Shown here: piece after piece, positions 16,577 to 25,604 of the stretch | Layout of the letters: every line of letters begins with the position of its first letter | Position numbering within the stretch: the first letter of the stretch is position 1 | From: Nocardia macrotermitis | GTDB taxonomy: Bacteria; Actinomycetota; Actinomycetes; Mycobacteriales; Mycobacteriaceae | DNA length: 64,000 nucleotides | Assembly (NCBI RefSeq): GCF_009604405.1 | Contig: NZ_WEGK01000004.1 | Coordinates: forward strand, 310,001-374,000 | Reading direction: 5' to 3' | Program-made: the position numbers and the translations under genes | Notes under the pieces: model-generated | What the model was told of the DNA's origin: nothing | The model's input: only the letters and a program-made list of their open reading frames with translations | Databases searched by the model: none

Positions 16577-17763
16577 CCGCGCCTCCCCGAAACGTCCGCG
16601 ACAACCTGCTGATAATCCGTGATCGCCCGGGTGACCGCCGCCAGATCGCACGGCACGCGGCCGAGCAGGCCCGTGGCGATCCGGTTGGCGGACAACACAT
16701 CCGACTCCTCGCTCACCCCGAGACGAGCCGCCTTGACCTGGTATGCCGCCAGTCGGCCGCGCAGCTCGGCGCGGCGGTCCAGCAGGCCTTGGGCCAGTTC
16801 GAGGGCCTGTTCGGCGCGGGTCTGCGCGGCGGCGATCCGGCGGCGCAACTCACGTAGTGCGAAGGCGGCGCGCGCGTCGACGACGCCGTCGGCCAGGGTG
16901 TCGAGTTCGCCGCGCAGTGGGCCGGTCTCGTCCCGATGGGCGGGCAGGGGTGCGGTGTGGATCTTCTCCTGCACCTGTTCGCGGGCCAGCGCGGCCCTGT
17001 CGACGACCGCGCCGACCGCCGCGAGCCGGTCCCGGGTCTGGGTGATCGCCGCGGGCCAGTCGGCGGTCAGTACCCGCAGTTCCACCAGATCCCGCGATTC
17101 GCGCTCCAGGCGACGCGCCAATTCCGCGGTGCGCGTGTCGATTTCGGCGGCGGTGGTGGCCAGCGGGTCGGTCGCCGAGCGGCCCAGCATATCGGCCACG
17201 GCGTCGGCGATGGCCCGCAGTTCGGGCGTAACGCCACCCAGTTTGCTCAGCTCGGACTGCACCGGCTTCAACACCTCGAGCACCCGGCTGTTGGCCGCGT
17301 CCACGGCATCCAGGAAGCGGGCGATCTGCGGAAACGCGGTGCGCATCCGTTCCAGCGTATCCGCGATGCCCACGAACAACACCTGTTCGCCGGGCCCGGT
17401 CAGCGAGCGCTGCGCCATCGGAATCGCGGTACGCGCCGCCTCGTGTGGACGTTCGCGCAGCAGCCGGGTGAGTTCGGTGCGGTCGGCCTCGGTGAGTTTG
17501 GTGCGCTGTGCCCGCACGACCCGTGCCTGATCCAGAATCGCCTGGACCCGGCCGAAGTCCTCCCACATCAGATCCAGCAGCTGCTCGATCGGCGCCCACT
17601 GCCGCGCGGTGACGCCGGTCGGCGGGATGCCGCGCAGCAGCACCAGCCCGGGATGCCGGTCCAGTTCCAGCAGCGTCGCGGTGACCGCGTCGATCTCCCG
17701 GCCGCGCGAGGCCAGTTCGTTATCGATCTCGAGGGCGGTGAGTGCGTGCATCGGCGGCCTCAC
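16573..17763 (-). CDS. Helical protein of unknown function in the pknG operon
   Basis: A 396-residue, almost wholly alpha-helical protein rich in Ala, Arg, Glu and Leu, with heptad-like stretches at about residues 60-110, 200-260 and 290-340. No catalytic motif, membrane segment or zinc site is visible and I do not recognise the family. The GTG at 17763 overlaps the GlnH stop as GTGA, and its own stop overlaps pknG as ATGA, so it is translated between sensor and kinase genes. A connecting or adaptor role between the GlnX/GlnH sensor and PknG is suggested by position only. An internal ATG at 17751 is an alternative start. Confidence 0.75.
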   Translation of the reverse strand: MRPPMHALTALEIDNELASRGREIDAVTATLLELDRHPGLVLLRGIPPTGVTARQWAPIEQLLDLMWEDFGRVQAILDQARVVRAQRTKLTEADRTELTRLLRERPHEAARTAIPMAQRSLTGPGEQVLFVGIADTLERMRTAFPQIARFLDAVDAANSRVLEVLKPVQSELSKLGGVTPELRAIADAVADMLGRSATDPLATTAAEIDTRTAELARRLERESRDLVELRVLTADWPAAITQTRDRLAAVGAVVDRAALAREQVQEKIHTAPLPAHRDETGPLRGELDTLADGVVDARAAFALRELRRRIAAAQTRAEQALELAQGLLDRRAELRGRLAAYQVKAARLGVSEESDVLSANRIATGLLGRVPCDLAAVTRAITDYQQVVADVSGRRG

Positions 17764-18728
17764 CCGCTGTAGTGCGCGGCCGGGGGTCCGGTCGAGGGCC
17801 CGAGGGAACCGAGACTCGAGTTGTAGAGCCGCTGCCAGGTGCCGTCGGTGCGGATGCGGTCCAGGACGCCGTTGACGAACCGGACCATGTCGTCCTCGCC
17901 GTGCGGCAGTCCGACCGCGTAGTACTCGTAGCCCAGCGGGTCGCCGACCACCTGGAGATTGCCGTCCTGCGCGGCCAGACCGGCCAGGATCGGCTCATCG
18001 GTGCTGACCGCGTCCACCTGTCCCTGCTGCAACGCGACCAGGCAGTCGGTCCAGTTCGTGACGCCCAGCACGGTCGGCTGCCGCGCCAGACGCAGCGCGA
18101 ACAGCCGATCCGCCGAATCCGCCCCCACCGTGACGCACACCCGCTTGCCGCTCAGATCGGCCGCGGACCGGATACCGGAGTTCTTGGCCGCCAGAATACG
18201 TTGCGCCGCAGTGAAATACGCGCCGGAGAAGGCGATGTCCCGACGCCGCTCACAGGTCACCGAGAAGGTGCGCACCACCATGTCGACCCGATGATCGGTC
18301 AACGCGGGCACCCGCTCGGCGGTGGAGACCGAACGCAGTTCGATCCGGTTCGGATCACCGAACAGATCGCGCGCGATCTCGCGGGCCAGATCGATGTCGA
18401 ACCCCTCGAGCTGCCCGGTGGCCGGATCGCGGAATCCGAACAGATAGGTGTTCTGGTCGACGCCGACCGTGAGCCGGCCCTTGGCCTTGATCTTCGCCAT
18501 CGTCGAATCCGCCGCGAACGCACCGGAACTCGGCGTCAGGCTGTCGGTGAGATCACCGCACTGCTCGGCGGGCGTGGCACTGGGCTGCAACGTCTTCGCG
18601 TCGGGCGGCAGCGGCCGGACCGGCGTGACCGGCAGCGACGACGGCACGGCCGCATCGGCCCCGCAGCCCGCCAGCAGCGCGGTCGCCGCCAGCACGATCA
18701 GCGCTCGCACCATTCGGGGTCGCCTCAC
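17760..18728 (-). CDS. glnH: GlnH-like solute-binding lipoprotein
   Basis: A 322-residue lipoprotein. The signal peptide ends in a lipobox LLAGC, so the mature protein is attached to the outer face of the membrane. A periplasmic-binding fold of the amino-acid type follows: LTVGVDQNTYLFGFRD, LEGFDIDLAREIARDLFG and VDMVVRTFSVTCERR. In M. tuberculosis GlnH binds aspartate or glutamine and signals to GlnX and PknG. No ABC transporter genes accompany it here, which fits a sensor rather than an uptake role. The GTG start overlaps the glnX stop by 4 bases. Confidence 0.9.
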   Translation of the reverse strand: MRRPRMVRALIVLAATALLAGCGADAAVPSSLPVTPVRPLPPDAKTLQPSATPAEQCGDLTDSLTPSSGAFAADSTMAKIKAKGRLTVGVDQNTYLFGFRDPATGQLEGFDIDLAREIARDLFGDPNRIELRSVSTAERVPALTDHRVDMVVRTFSVTCERRRDIAFSGAYFTAAQRILAAKNSGIRSAADLSGKRVCVTVGADSADRLFALRLARQPTVLGVTNWTDCLVALQQGQVDAVSTDEPILAGLAAQDGNLQVVGDPLGYEYYAVGLPHGEDDMVRFVNGVLDRIRTDGTWQRLYNSSLGSLGPSTGPPAAHYSG

Positions 18729-19996
18729 TGGAACTCCTTCAGCCGCGGCCAGAGTCCGACAACCGCGGCACCGGCCGCGAACACCAGCAACACCAGTGTG
18801 CCCGCCGCACTGCCGATCCAGCTGTCCCCGGCGCTGGCGATCTGCTCGCGCACCTGCACCCGGGTCCGCGCCAGATCCGCGCGCACCGAATCGTCCAGGG
18901 CGGTGAAGGTCGCCGACGAATCGGTGGGCGCGGTGCCGATCGCCTGCGCCACCGCGGCGGGATAGTTCGCGGCGTTGTAGTAGTCGACCTGTTTGCCGTG
19001 ACTCTGCACCCACTGCGAGAAGTCCCGCCGCACCGGCGAATCCGCGCGCGCCACCCGGGAGAACAGGATGCGCAACTGGCCGGTCTTGTTCGCGAAATCG
19101 GCCTCGGTGCCGGTGGTGTCGCCGCGCGTGATCAGTTCGAGCATCTCGTCGGTGCGGGCCTGCTGCCCGAGGATCCGGGCCTGCGCGAGATCCTCCGACC
19201 GCGTGGTCGGGCCGCCCGAACCGGTATCGATCGCACTGGTCGAGACGATCGTCGCGATCGCGATCCACACCAGCGCCAGCGCCGCCGCACCCGCCGCCGC
19301 GGTGATGCCGACATTGAACAGCCGGTTGGTGCGCTGCAACAGCATTCGCGAGGCCACCACCGCACCCACCAGAACCACGAGCAGCAGGAAGATCGCCAGC
19401 ACGGGCGGTCCGCTGATCGCGTCCTGATCCGCGCGCAATGCCGCCGCGCGCTGGGTGGCGAGCTGAGCGGCGTTGGGCAGCAACGAATTCTGCATCAGCC
19501 CCGACGCCTCGCGCAGATAGGCCGAACCGATCGGGAAGCCCTGCCGGTTGTTGGCCCGCGCCGATTCCACCAGCCCGGTGTAGGCGGGCAGATCCGCGGC
19601 GATGTTCGCGACGATGCCGCGGATCTGCGGATCGTTCGCACCGGCGGTCGCGGTGGCCAGCGCGGCGGCCGCGTCGGCGAGCGCCTGCTGATACTGCGAC
19701 CGGATCTGCGGCGACTCGATACCGCCGGACAGGAATGCGGTGGCCGCGCTCGCATCGGCCTGGGACAGCGCGACGTACAGGTTCTGCGCCGCGTTGTTCT
19801 GTGGTTCCGAATGGGTGAGCGCGTTGTCGCGGCGAGAGGTCTTGTCGCTCAGGTCGTTCGCGCAGACCAGGCCGGACGTCAGGCACAGCACCACCGCGGC
19901 GACCGCGATCGAGGCGATCACGCCGGGCGTGGTCGCGGCCAGACGTTTCAACCAGTCCGCACCCGCGCGGACGGTCGCCGGTAGACGAAGTCTCAA
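18725..19996 (-). CDS. glnX: GlnX-like membrane sensor protein
   Basis: A 423-residue membrane protein, first gene of the operon. Hydrophobic segments lie at about residues 25-45, 198-216, 228-252 and 398-416, leaving two large extracytoplasmic helical domains (46-197 and 253-397). This is the topology of GlnX, which in mycobacteria senses GlnH with bound amino acid and controls PknG activity. The start is a TTG at 19996 with a long GGAGG-rich ribosome site just before it; no ATG or GTG fits as well. The interval to the divergent P450 gene must hold the operon promoter; a TACGAT box on the minus strand near 20053-20058 is a candidate. Confidence 0.86.
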   Translation of the reverse strand: MRLRLPATVRAGADWLKRLAATTPGVIASIAVAAVVLCLTSGLVCANDLSDKTSRRDNALTHSEPQNNAAQNLYVALSQADASAATAFLSGGIESPQIRSQYQQALADAAAALATATAGANDPQIRGIVANIAADLPAYTGLVESARANNRQGFPIGSAYLREASGLMQNSLLPNAAQLATQRAAALRADQDAISGPPVLAIFLLLVVLVGAVVASRMLLQRTNRLFNVGITAAAGAAALALVWIAIATIVSTSAIDTGSGGPTTRSEDLAQARILGQQARTDEMLELITRGDTTGTEADFANKTGQLRILFSRVARADSPVRRDFSQWVQSHGKQVDYYNAANYPAAVAQAIGTAPTDSSATFTALDDSVRADLARTRVQVREQIASAGDSWIGSAAGTLVLLVFAAGAAVVGLWPRLKEFQ

Positions 19997-20228
19997 CTCC
20001 CTCCCCCTCCTGCAAGCCGTTCGGGACTCCGGCTCACCGGGGTCTCGAACGCGATCGTACGGGAGCGGATATGTCTTCGCCGAACGATTAGTTTTCCGGC
20101 CGTCGCAGGCCGGACGCGTCGCGGAATCCAGACCCGGCGGCGAGCGGATCGTGATCCCCGTGCCGCCACAGGCGTTCTCGGCAACTCGTCGGCATGCGGC
20201 GGGGCGGGCCGGCCGTCGCCCTCACCTA

Positions 20229-20257
20229 TAGACACATCTCACGATGTGACTTACTGT
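20229..20257 (+). promoter_or_regulatory. P450 promoter with embedded operator palindrome
   Basis: TAGACA at 20229-20234 and TACTGT at 20252-20257 form -35 and -10 boxes with a 17-base spacer. The -10 ends 6 bases before the P450 ATG, so the mRNA is probably leaderless. A perfect inverted repeat, CACATC-TCAC-GATGTG at 20233-20248, fills the spacer and touches the -35. A repressor bound there would block polymerase; the TetR protein encoded just downstream is the obvious candidate. Confidence 0.7.
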
Positions 20258-20263
20258 CGAGAC

Positions 20264-21499
20264 ATGAGCGATACTTTGTCTCGCGAAGCTCGGTTCGAAC
20301 TGCGGTCCGGAGACAGCTGGCGCGATCCGTGGGGGATGTACGCGGCGCTGCGGGAACACGATCCGGTGCATCACGTGGTGCCCGAGGGACACGAGGACCA
20401 GGACTACTACGTGCTGTCCCGGTATCGCGACGTCTACGAGGCCGTGCGCGATACCGGAACCTTCTCCTCCGCACAGGGTTTGACGGTCGACTACACCGAT
20501 CTGAGCGCTATCGGACTGGGTGAGAACCGGCCGTTCGTGTTCACCGATCCGCCGGAGCACACGGTGTTCCGGCGGCGGGTGGCCAAGGGGTTCACGCCGC
20601 GGCAGGTGCAGGAGATCAGCCCCGCGGTACGGGAATTCGTCGTGGAGCGGATCGAACGGCTGCGCGCGGCCGGTGGCGGCGATATCACTGCGGAGCTGTT
20701 CAAACCGTTGCCGACCATGGTCGTCGCGCACTATCTGGGTGTGCCCGAGGAGGATCGGGCCGCCTTCGACGGCTGGAGCGAGGCGATCGTCGCGGCCTCG
20801 ACCACCGGCGCCGGGGGTGTCATGCAGGCGCAGGCCGCGGTGGGCGAGTTGATGCGGTACTTCACCGGGTTGATCGAAAAGCGCCGTGCCGCACCGGGAG
20901 AGGACACCGTCTCGCATCTGGTGGCCTCGGGGCTCGGCGCGGACGGGGACGTCGGGGAGATCCTGCAAATCCTCGGTTTCGCCTTCACCATGATCACCGG
21001 CGGTAACGACACCACCACCGGAAACCTCGGCGGCGCGGTGCAATTGCTGGCGCAGCATCCCCGGCAGCGGCAGCGGCTGCTCGCGGATCCGGAGCTGATT
21101 CCCGGCTCGGTGGACGAATTCCTGCGGCTCACCTCGCCGGTACAGGGCCTGGCGCGCACCACCACTCGCGATGTCGAAGTCGATGGGGTCACCATTCCCG
21201 CGGGTCGCCGGGTGCTGATGCTGTACGCCTCGGCCAATCGCGACGAACGCGAATTCGGTCCCGACGCAGCCGAACTCGACGTCACGCGCGGGCCGCGGAA
21301 CATCATGACCTTCGGCAACGGCAGCCATCACTGCCTCGGCGCGGCGGCGGCGCGGATGCAGGCGACCATCGCGTTGCAGGAGTTGCTGGCGCGGTGTCCG
21401 GAGTTCACCGTCGACGTCGACGGGGTGCGGTACACCGACGGCAACTATGTGCGGTGGCCGGTCAGCGTGCCGTTCCGGGTCGGGGGTCCGGCGGCGTGA
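20264..21499 (+). CDS. Cytochrome P450
   Basis: A 411-residue soluble bacterial P450. The I-helix oxygen-activation motif is AFTMITGGNDTTTGNL, the ExxR pair lies in a region reading VDEFLRLTSP (EFLR), and the haem-binding loop is FGNGSHHCLGAAAARMQ with the cysteine ligand. The substrate is not evident; soluble actinobacterial P450s hydroxylate terpenoids, steroids or aromatic compounds. ATG 20264 was chosen over GTG 20246 because the latter lies upstream of the -10 box. No ferredoxin or reductase gene is adjacent, so electron partners come from elsewhere. A TetR regulator gene follows on the same strand. Confidence 0.92.
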   Translation: MSDTLSREARFELRSGDSWRDPWGMYAALREHDPVHHVVPEGHEDQDYYVLSRYRDVYEAVRDTGTFSSAQGLTVDYTDLSAIGLGENRPFVFTDPPEHTVFRRRVAKGFTPRQVQEISPAVREFVVERIERLRAAGGGDITAELFKPLPTMVVAHYLGVPEEDRAAFDGWSEAIVAASTTGAGGVMQAQAAVGELMRYFTGLIEKRRAAPGEDTVSHLVASGLGADGDVGEILQILGFAFTMITGGNDTTTGNLGGAVQLLAQHPRQRQRLLADPELIPGSVDEFLRLTSPVQGLARTTTRDVEVDGVTIPAGRRVLMLYASANRDEREFGPDAAELDVTRGPRNIMTFGNGSHHCLGAAAARMQATIALQELLARCPEFTVDVDGVRYTDGNYVRWPVSVPFRVGGPAA

Positions 21500-21604
21500 A
21501 CCGGGGTCGGGTGCCGGTGCGACGCGGCGTGCGGAAACGCGCCTGCGGCGGTTCGGCGTGGCATAGGTTGCCGGGGACGGAGATGGGCGTCGACGGGAAC
21601 GGTT

Positions 21605-22165
21605 GTGAGTGATTGGCTGGGCGACGCGCGATCGCTGAGCGCCGCGGAACGGATTCTGGACGCGGCGGCGGGGTTGTTCGCCGAGCGCGGGGTGGGCGCG
21701 ACCCAGATGGGTGATATCGCCAAGGCCGCGGGGTGCTCGCGGGCCACGCTGTACCGGTACTTCGAGAGTCGGCAGGCGGTGCAGCTGGCCTTCGTCCATC
21801 GCGCGGCGCGGCAGATCGGGGCGCGGGTCGCCACCGAGATCGCCGGGATCTCCGAGCCGGGTGAGCGCGCGGTCGCGGGTGTGCTGGCCAGTCTGCGGGC
21901 GGTGCGCGCCGATCCGCTGCTGATCGCCTGGTTCCGTCCGGGCGATGCCGGGCTGGCCATCGAGATCGCGCAGACTTCGCAGGTCATCGAGGCCATTGCC
22001 GGATCAGTCACCGGCGCCGCGCCGGACGGCGACGCGACGCTGCTGGCCCGCTGGCTGACCCGGGCGATCGTCTCGCTGCTGACGGTTCCGGGGCGGGACG
22101 AGGCCGAGGAGTCGCAGATGCTGCATCGTTTCATCGCACCCTTGTTCAGCTCCGCGCATCGCTGA
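21605..22165 (+). CDS. TetR family transcriptional regulator
   Basis: A 186-residue TetR-type repressor. The DNA-binding helix-turn-helix is in residues 14-58 (ERILDAAAGLFAERG, then GDIAKAAGCSRATLYRYFESR). The C-terminal ligand domain is all-helical and poorly conserved. The GTG at 21605 is the first plausible start; a TAGGTT -10-like box lies about 35 bases upstream. It follows the P450 gene and probably binds the palindrome in the P450 promoter, responding to a hydrophobic ligand. It could also control the acyl-CoA dehydrogenase downstream. Confidence 0.87.
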   Translation: MSDWLGDARSLSAAERILDAAAGLFAERGVGATQMGDIAKAAGCSRATLYRYFESRQAVQLAFVHRAARQIGARVATEIAGISEPGERAVAGVLASLRAVRADPLLIAWFRPGDAGLAIEIAQTSQVIEAIAGSVTGAAPDGDATLLARWLTRAIVSLLTVPGRDEAEESQMLHRFIAPLFSSAHR

Positions 22166-22220
22166 ATCCGGCTCGAACCCGCGTTTCGGCGCGGCCGGGG
22201 GCGCACCCCGAATCCGGATC

Positions 22221-22251
22221 CGCACCCTGAGCGGGCCCTGAAGGGGGTGCG
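22221..22251 (+). terminator. Possible terminator after tetR
   Basis: CGCACCC at 22221-22227 pairs with GGGTGCG at 22245-22251 around a 17-base loop, 56 bases after the TetR stop. A second small palindrome GCACCGGGTGC follows at about 22259. No T run is present. Confidence 0.4.
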
Positions 22252-22320
22252 TCTTCATGCACCGGGTGCGGCTATCCGGAACAGGTTGCGCGCGGGCTCG
22301 CGGATGGCAAGGGTGGAGCC

Positions 22321-24114
22321 ATGACTTCGCTCATCATGTCGGCGCGGGACCTCGAATTCCTGCTGTACGAGTGGCTCGACACCGCGCGGCTGACCGAGCG
22401 CGAGTACTACCGGGAGCATTCCCGGGAGACCTTCGATCAGGTCCTCGAGCTGTCGCAGGAGCTGGCGACCAAGTACTTCGCACCGCACAACCGGGCGGGC
22501 GATCTCCAGGAGCCCACCTTCGACGGGGAGAAGGTGCACATCCTGCCGGAGGTCGGCCACGCACTGCGGGCCTTCGCCGAGGCCGGACTGATCGGCGCGG
22601 CCATGAGCGAGCGGGTCGGCGGCATGCAGTTGCCGCACACCGTGTTCACCGCGTGCATGGCCTGGTTCTACGCCGCGAACGTGGCCACCACCAGCTATCC
22701 GATGCTCACCATGGGCAATGCGAATCTGCTCGCCGCGCACGCCTCCCCGGAGCAGATCGAACAGTTCGTCGCGCCGATGATCGAGGGCCGCTACTTCGGC
22801 ACCATGGCGCTGTCCGAACCGCAGGCCGGATCCAATCTGGCCGATATCACCACCCGCGCCGAACCACAGGACGACGGCACCTACCGGGTGTTCGGCCGCA
22901 AGATGTGGATCTCCGGCGGCGATCACGATCTCTCGGAGAACATCGTCCATCTGGTGCTGGCCAAGATTCCGGGCGGCCCGGCGGGCACCCGCGGCATATC
23001 ACTGTTCATCGTGCCCAAATTCATTCCGGCACAGGGTGATTCGGCACCCGAACGCAACGACGTGGTCCTCGCCGGGATCAATCACAAGATGGGCTGGCGC
23101 GGCACGGTCAACACCGCGCCGGTGTTCGGCGACGGTGCGTTCACCCCGGGCGGGCGACCCGGCGCGGTCGGCTATCTGGTCGGCGAACCGCATCGCGGGC
23201 TGGCCTACATGTTCCACATGATGAACGAGGCGCGGCTCGGCATCGGGCTCGCCTCGACCGCACTGGGTTACACCGGATACCTCAAGGCGCTGGACTACGC
23301 CCGCACCCGCCCGCAGGGCCGCCCGGCCGGGGCCAAGGGCGGTCCGCAGGTGCCCATCGTGGATCACCCCGACGTGCGGCGCATGCTGCTGGCGCAGAAA
23401 TCCTACGCCGAGGGCGCGTTGGCGCTGCAACTGTTCTGCGCCACCCTCATCGACGATCTGCGCAGTGCCACAACCGATTCCGCGCGCACCCGAGCGGAGA
23501 CGCTGCTGCGCGTGCTGACCCCGATCGCCAAGAGCTGGCCCAGCCAGTGGTGTCTGGCCGCCAACGATCTGGCCATCCAGGTGCACGGCGGCGCGGGCTA
23601 CACCCGCGACTACGACGTCGAACAGCACTACCGCGACAACCGCCTCAACCCGATTCACGAAGGCACACACGGCATTCAGAGCCTGGATCTGCTCGGCCGC
23701 GCGGTCACCGCCGACAACGGGGCCGCGCTGTCCCTGCTGCTGGACACCATCGGCGAGACCATCGCGACCGCCGGCGCCACCGGCGATGCCGAACTCGGCC
23801 ATTTCGGCGACGATCTGGCCCTGGCCACCCAGCGCATCGCCACCAGCACCGCGCTGCTGTGGAAGTCCGGGGATCCGCAACTCGCGCTGGCCAATTCGGC
23901 GGCCTATCTCGAGGCGTGCGGACATGTGGTGCTGGCCTGGATCTGGCTGGAACAGGCCATCGCGGCACACGGACACGCCAGCGCGTTCCACGACGGTAAA
24001 CGCGCCGCGGCACGCTATTTCTATCGTTGGGAACTACCGCGCACCACACCGCTGTTCGATCTGCTCGACTCGCTCGATCGCACCACCCTGGACCTGGACC
24101 CGGCATCGCTCTAG
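22321..24114 (+). CDS. Acyl-CoA dehydrogenase (large, DmdC/FadE5-like)
   Basis: A 597-residue flavoprotein, longer than the usual 380-400 residues because of an N-terminal extension and an extra C-terminal helical domain, as in FadE5 and DmdC types. The FAD/substrate region MALSEPQAGSNLADITTRA, the middle beta domain, and the catalytic glutamate in NPIHEGTHGIQSLDLLGR are all present. It oxidises an acyl-CoA to the enoyl-CoA in the cytosol, passing electrons to ETF. ATG 22321 has a purine-rich AAGGGTGGAG site upstream. Chain-length preference cannot be judged from the sequence. Confidence 0.9.
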   Translation: MTSLIMSARDLEFLLYEWLDTARLTEREYYREHSRETFDQVLELSQELATKYFAPHNRAGDLQEPTFDGEKVHILPEVGHALRAFAEAGLIGAAMSERVGGMQLPHTVFTACMAWFYAANVATTSYPMLTMGNANLLAAHASPEQIEQFVAPMIEGRYFGTMALSEPQAGSNLADITTRAEPQDDGTYRVFGRKMWISGGDHDLSENIVHLVLAKIPGGPAGTRGISLFIVPKFIPAQGDSAPERNDVVLAGINHKMGWRGTVNTAPVFGDGAFTPGGRPGAVGYLVGEPHRGLAYMFHMMNEARLGIGLASTALGYTGYLKALDYARTRPQGRPAGAKGGPQVPIVDHPDVRRMLLAQKSYAEGALALQLFCATLIDDLRSATTDSARTRAETLLRVLTPIAKSWPSQWCLAANDLAIQVHGGAGYTRDYDVEQHYRDNRLNPIHEGTHGIQSLDLLGRAVTADNGAALSLLLDTIGETIATAGATGDAELGHFGDDLALATQRIATSTALLWKSGDPQLALANSAAYLEACGHVVLAWIWLEQAIAAHGHASAFHDGKRAAARYFYRWELPRTTPLFDLLDSLDRTTLDLDPASL

Positions 24115-24219
24115 CGCCGTGGTGAGCTCCACCGGGATCAGGTCGTATTCGTCCAGACGGGGGCAATGACGCCGCACCGTACACGTAAGGGCTACACCCA
24201 ACCGGTATAGGCGGATCCG

Positions 24220-25569
24220 ATGGAACTCCTCAACCCGATCGACGCCGTATTCCTCACGGCCGAATCGCGGGAACACCCCATGCACGTGGGCAGCCTGCAG
24301 ATCTTCGAGCGGCCCGCCGAGCAGGGCACCGATTTCGTGCGCTCGCTGTACGCCGAACTGATGTCCGCCACGCCGGTGCGGCCGCGTTTCCGCCGAAGGC
24401 AGCGCCGCATTCTGGGCAACTTCTCCAGCGTCGTGTGGGCGCACGGCGAGATCGACCTGGAATACCACCTGCGCCGGTGTGCGCTGCCCCAGCCCGGCGG
24501 CACCGCCGAACTGCTGGACCTGGTCGAACATCTGCACGGCACCCTGCTGGACCGGCACCGCCCGCTGTGGGAGGGCCGGATCATCGAGGGGATGGCGGGC
24601 GATCGGCTCGGCCTGTACGTCAAGATGCATCACGCCCTCATCGACGGGGTCTCCGCGCAGCGGCTGCTCCAGCGCAGCCTCACCGACGATCCGTTCACCA
24701 CCCGCATCCGCGCGCCGTGGACGGTGAGCCGCACCGAACCCGAGCCCGATGTCCCCGAGAGCCTGTGGCAGCAGGTGCGACATGCGTTGCCGCGCTTGGC
24801 CACCGAGGTCGGCGGGGTGCGCAGTGCAGTGCGGGCGCTGACCGAGGGCAAGCTGGCGCTGCCGCTGTCCGCACCCGCGACGATGTTCAACGTCCCGATC
24901 GGCGGCGCGCGCAGTATCGCCGTGGGCTCGTGGCCGATGGAGCGGATCCACGCCGTGCGCCGGGCGACGGGCACCACCGTCAACGACGTGGTCCTGGCAC
25001 TGTCCGCCGCGGCCCTGCGCGAATATCTGTGCAAGCGCAACGCCCTGCCGGACAAGCCGCTCACCGCCATGGTCCCGGTGAATCTGCGCCGCACCGGCGA
25101 GACCGAATCCGAGGGCAATCTGGTCGCCGCGCTGCTGTGCGATCTTGGCACCGATATCGCGGATCCGGCACAGCGGCTGGCCGCGATCAGCACCTCGATG
25201 CGCGAGTCCAAACGCGTCTTCACCGAACTGCCGCGACTACAGGCGCTGGCCCTGTCCGCGCTGCTGATGTCCCCTCTCGGGCTGACCTTCCTGCCCGGCT
25301 TCCAGGCCCTGCCCCGGGTCCCGTTCAACCTGGTCATCTCCAATGTCCCCGGCCCCCGCAAACCCGTCTACCTGCAAGGAGCCCGCCTCGAACACAACTA
25401 CCCGCTGTCCATCCCGTTCGACGGCCAGGCCATGAACATCACCGTCACCAGCACCGCCGACAGTTTCGACGTCGGCATTGTCGGCTGCCGCCGCGCCGTC
25501 CCCCACCTGTCCACCCTCATCGACCACCTCGACACCGCCCTCACCGAACTCGAACACGCGACCTGCTGA
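24220..25569 (+). CDS. Wax ester synthase/diacylglycerol acyltransferase (WS/DGAT)
   Basis: A 449-residue acyltransferase of the bacterial WS/DGAT family that makes triacylglycerol or wax esters from acyl-CoA. The catalytic HHxxxDG motif is HHALIDG; the PLW motif is RPLWEG, the ND motif lies in TTVNDVVLALSAAALR, and the SNVPGP signature is close to the end. It is membrane-associated without clear transmembrane helices. ATG 24220 gives MELLNPIDAVFL, the standard N-terminus. It follows an acyl-CoA dehydrogenase on the same strand, fitting a lipid storage and turnover neighbourhood. The last 200 bases are markedly C-rich. Confidence 0.93.
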   Translation: MELLNPIDAVFLTAESREHPMHVGSLQIFERPAEQGTDFVRSLYAELMSATPVRPRFRRRQRRILGNFSSVVWAHGEIDLEYHLRRCALPQPGGTAELLDLVEHLHGTLLDRHRPLWEGRIIEGMAGDRLGLYVKMHHALIDGVSAQRLLQRSLTDDPFTTRIRAPWTVSRTEPEPDVPESLWQQVRHALPRLATEVGGVRSAVRALTEGKLALPLSAPATMFNVPIGGARSIAVGSWPMERIHAVRRATGTTVNDVVLALSAAALREYLCKRNALPDKPLTAMVPVNLRRTGETESEGNLVAALLCDLGTDIADPAQRLAAISTSMRESKRVFTELPRLQALALSALLMSPLGLTFLPGFQALPRVPFNLVISNVPGPRKPVYLQGARLEHNYPLSIPFDGQAMNITVTSTADSFDVGIVGCRRAVPHLSTLIDHLDTALTELEHATC

Positions 25570-25604
25570 GGGGGCCGCGCGCACCGGCCGCCACTATTAC
25601 AGGT

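Noticed and set aside
14717..16612. Long plus-strand frame of about 630 codons opposite pknG
   Set aside because: It is antisense to a clearly recognised kinase, has His/Arg/Gly-rich composition typical of high-GC shadow frames, and no ribosome site or family match.
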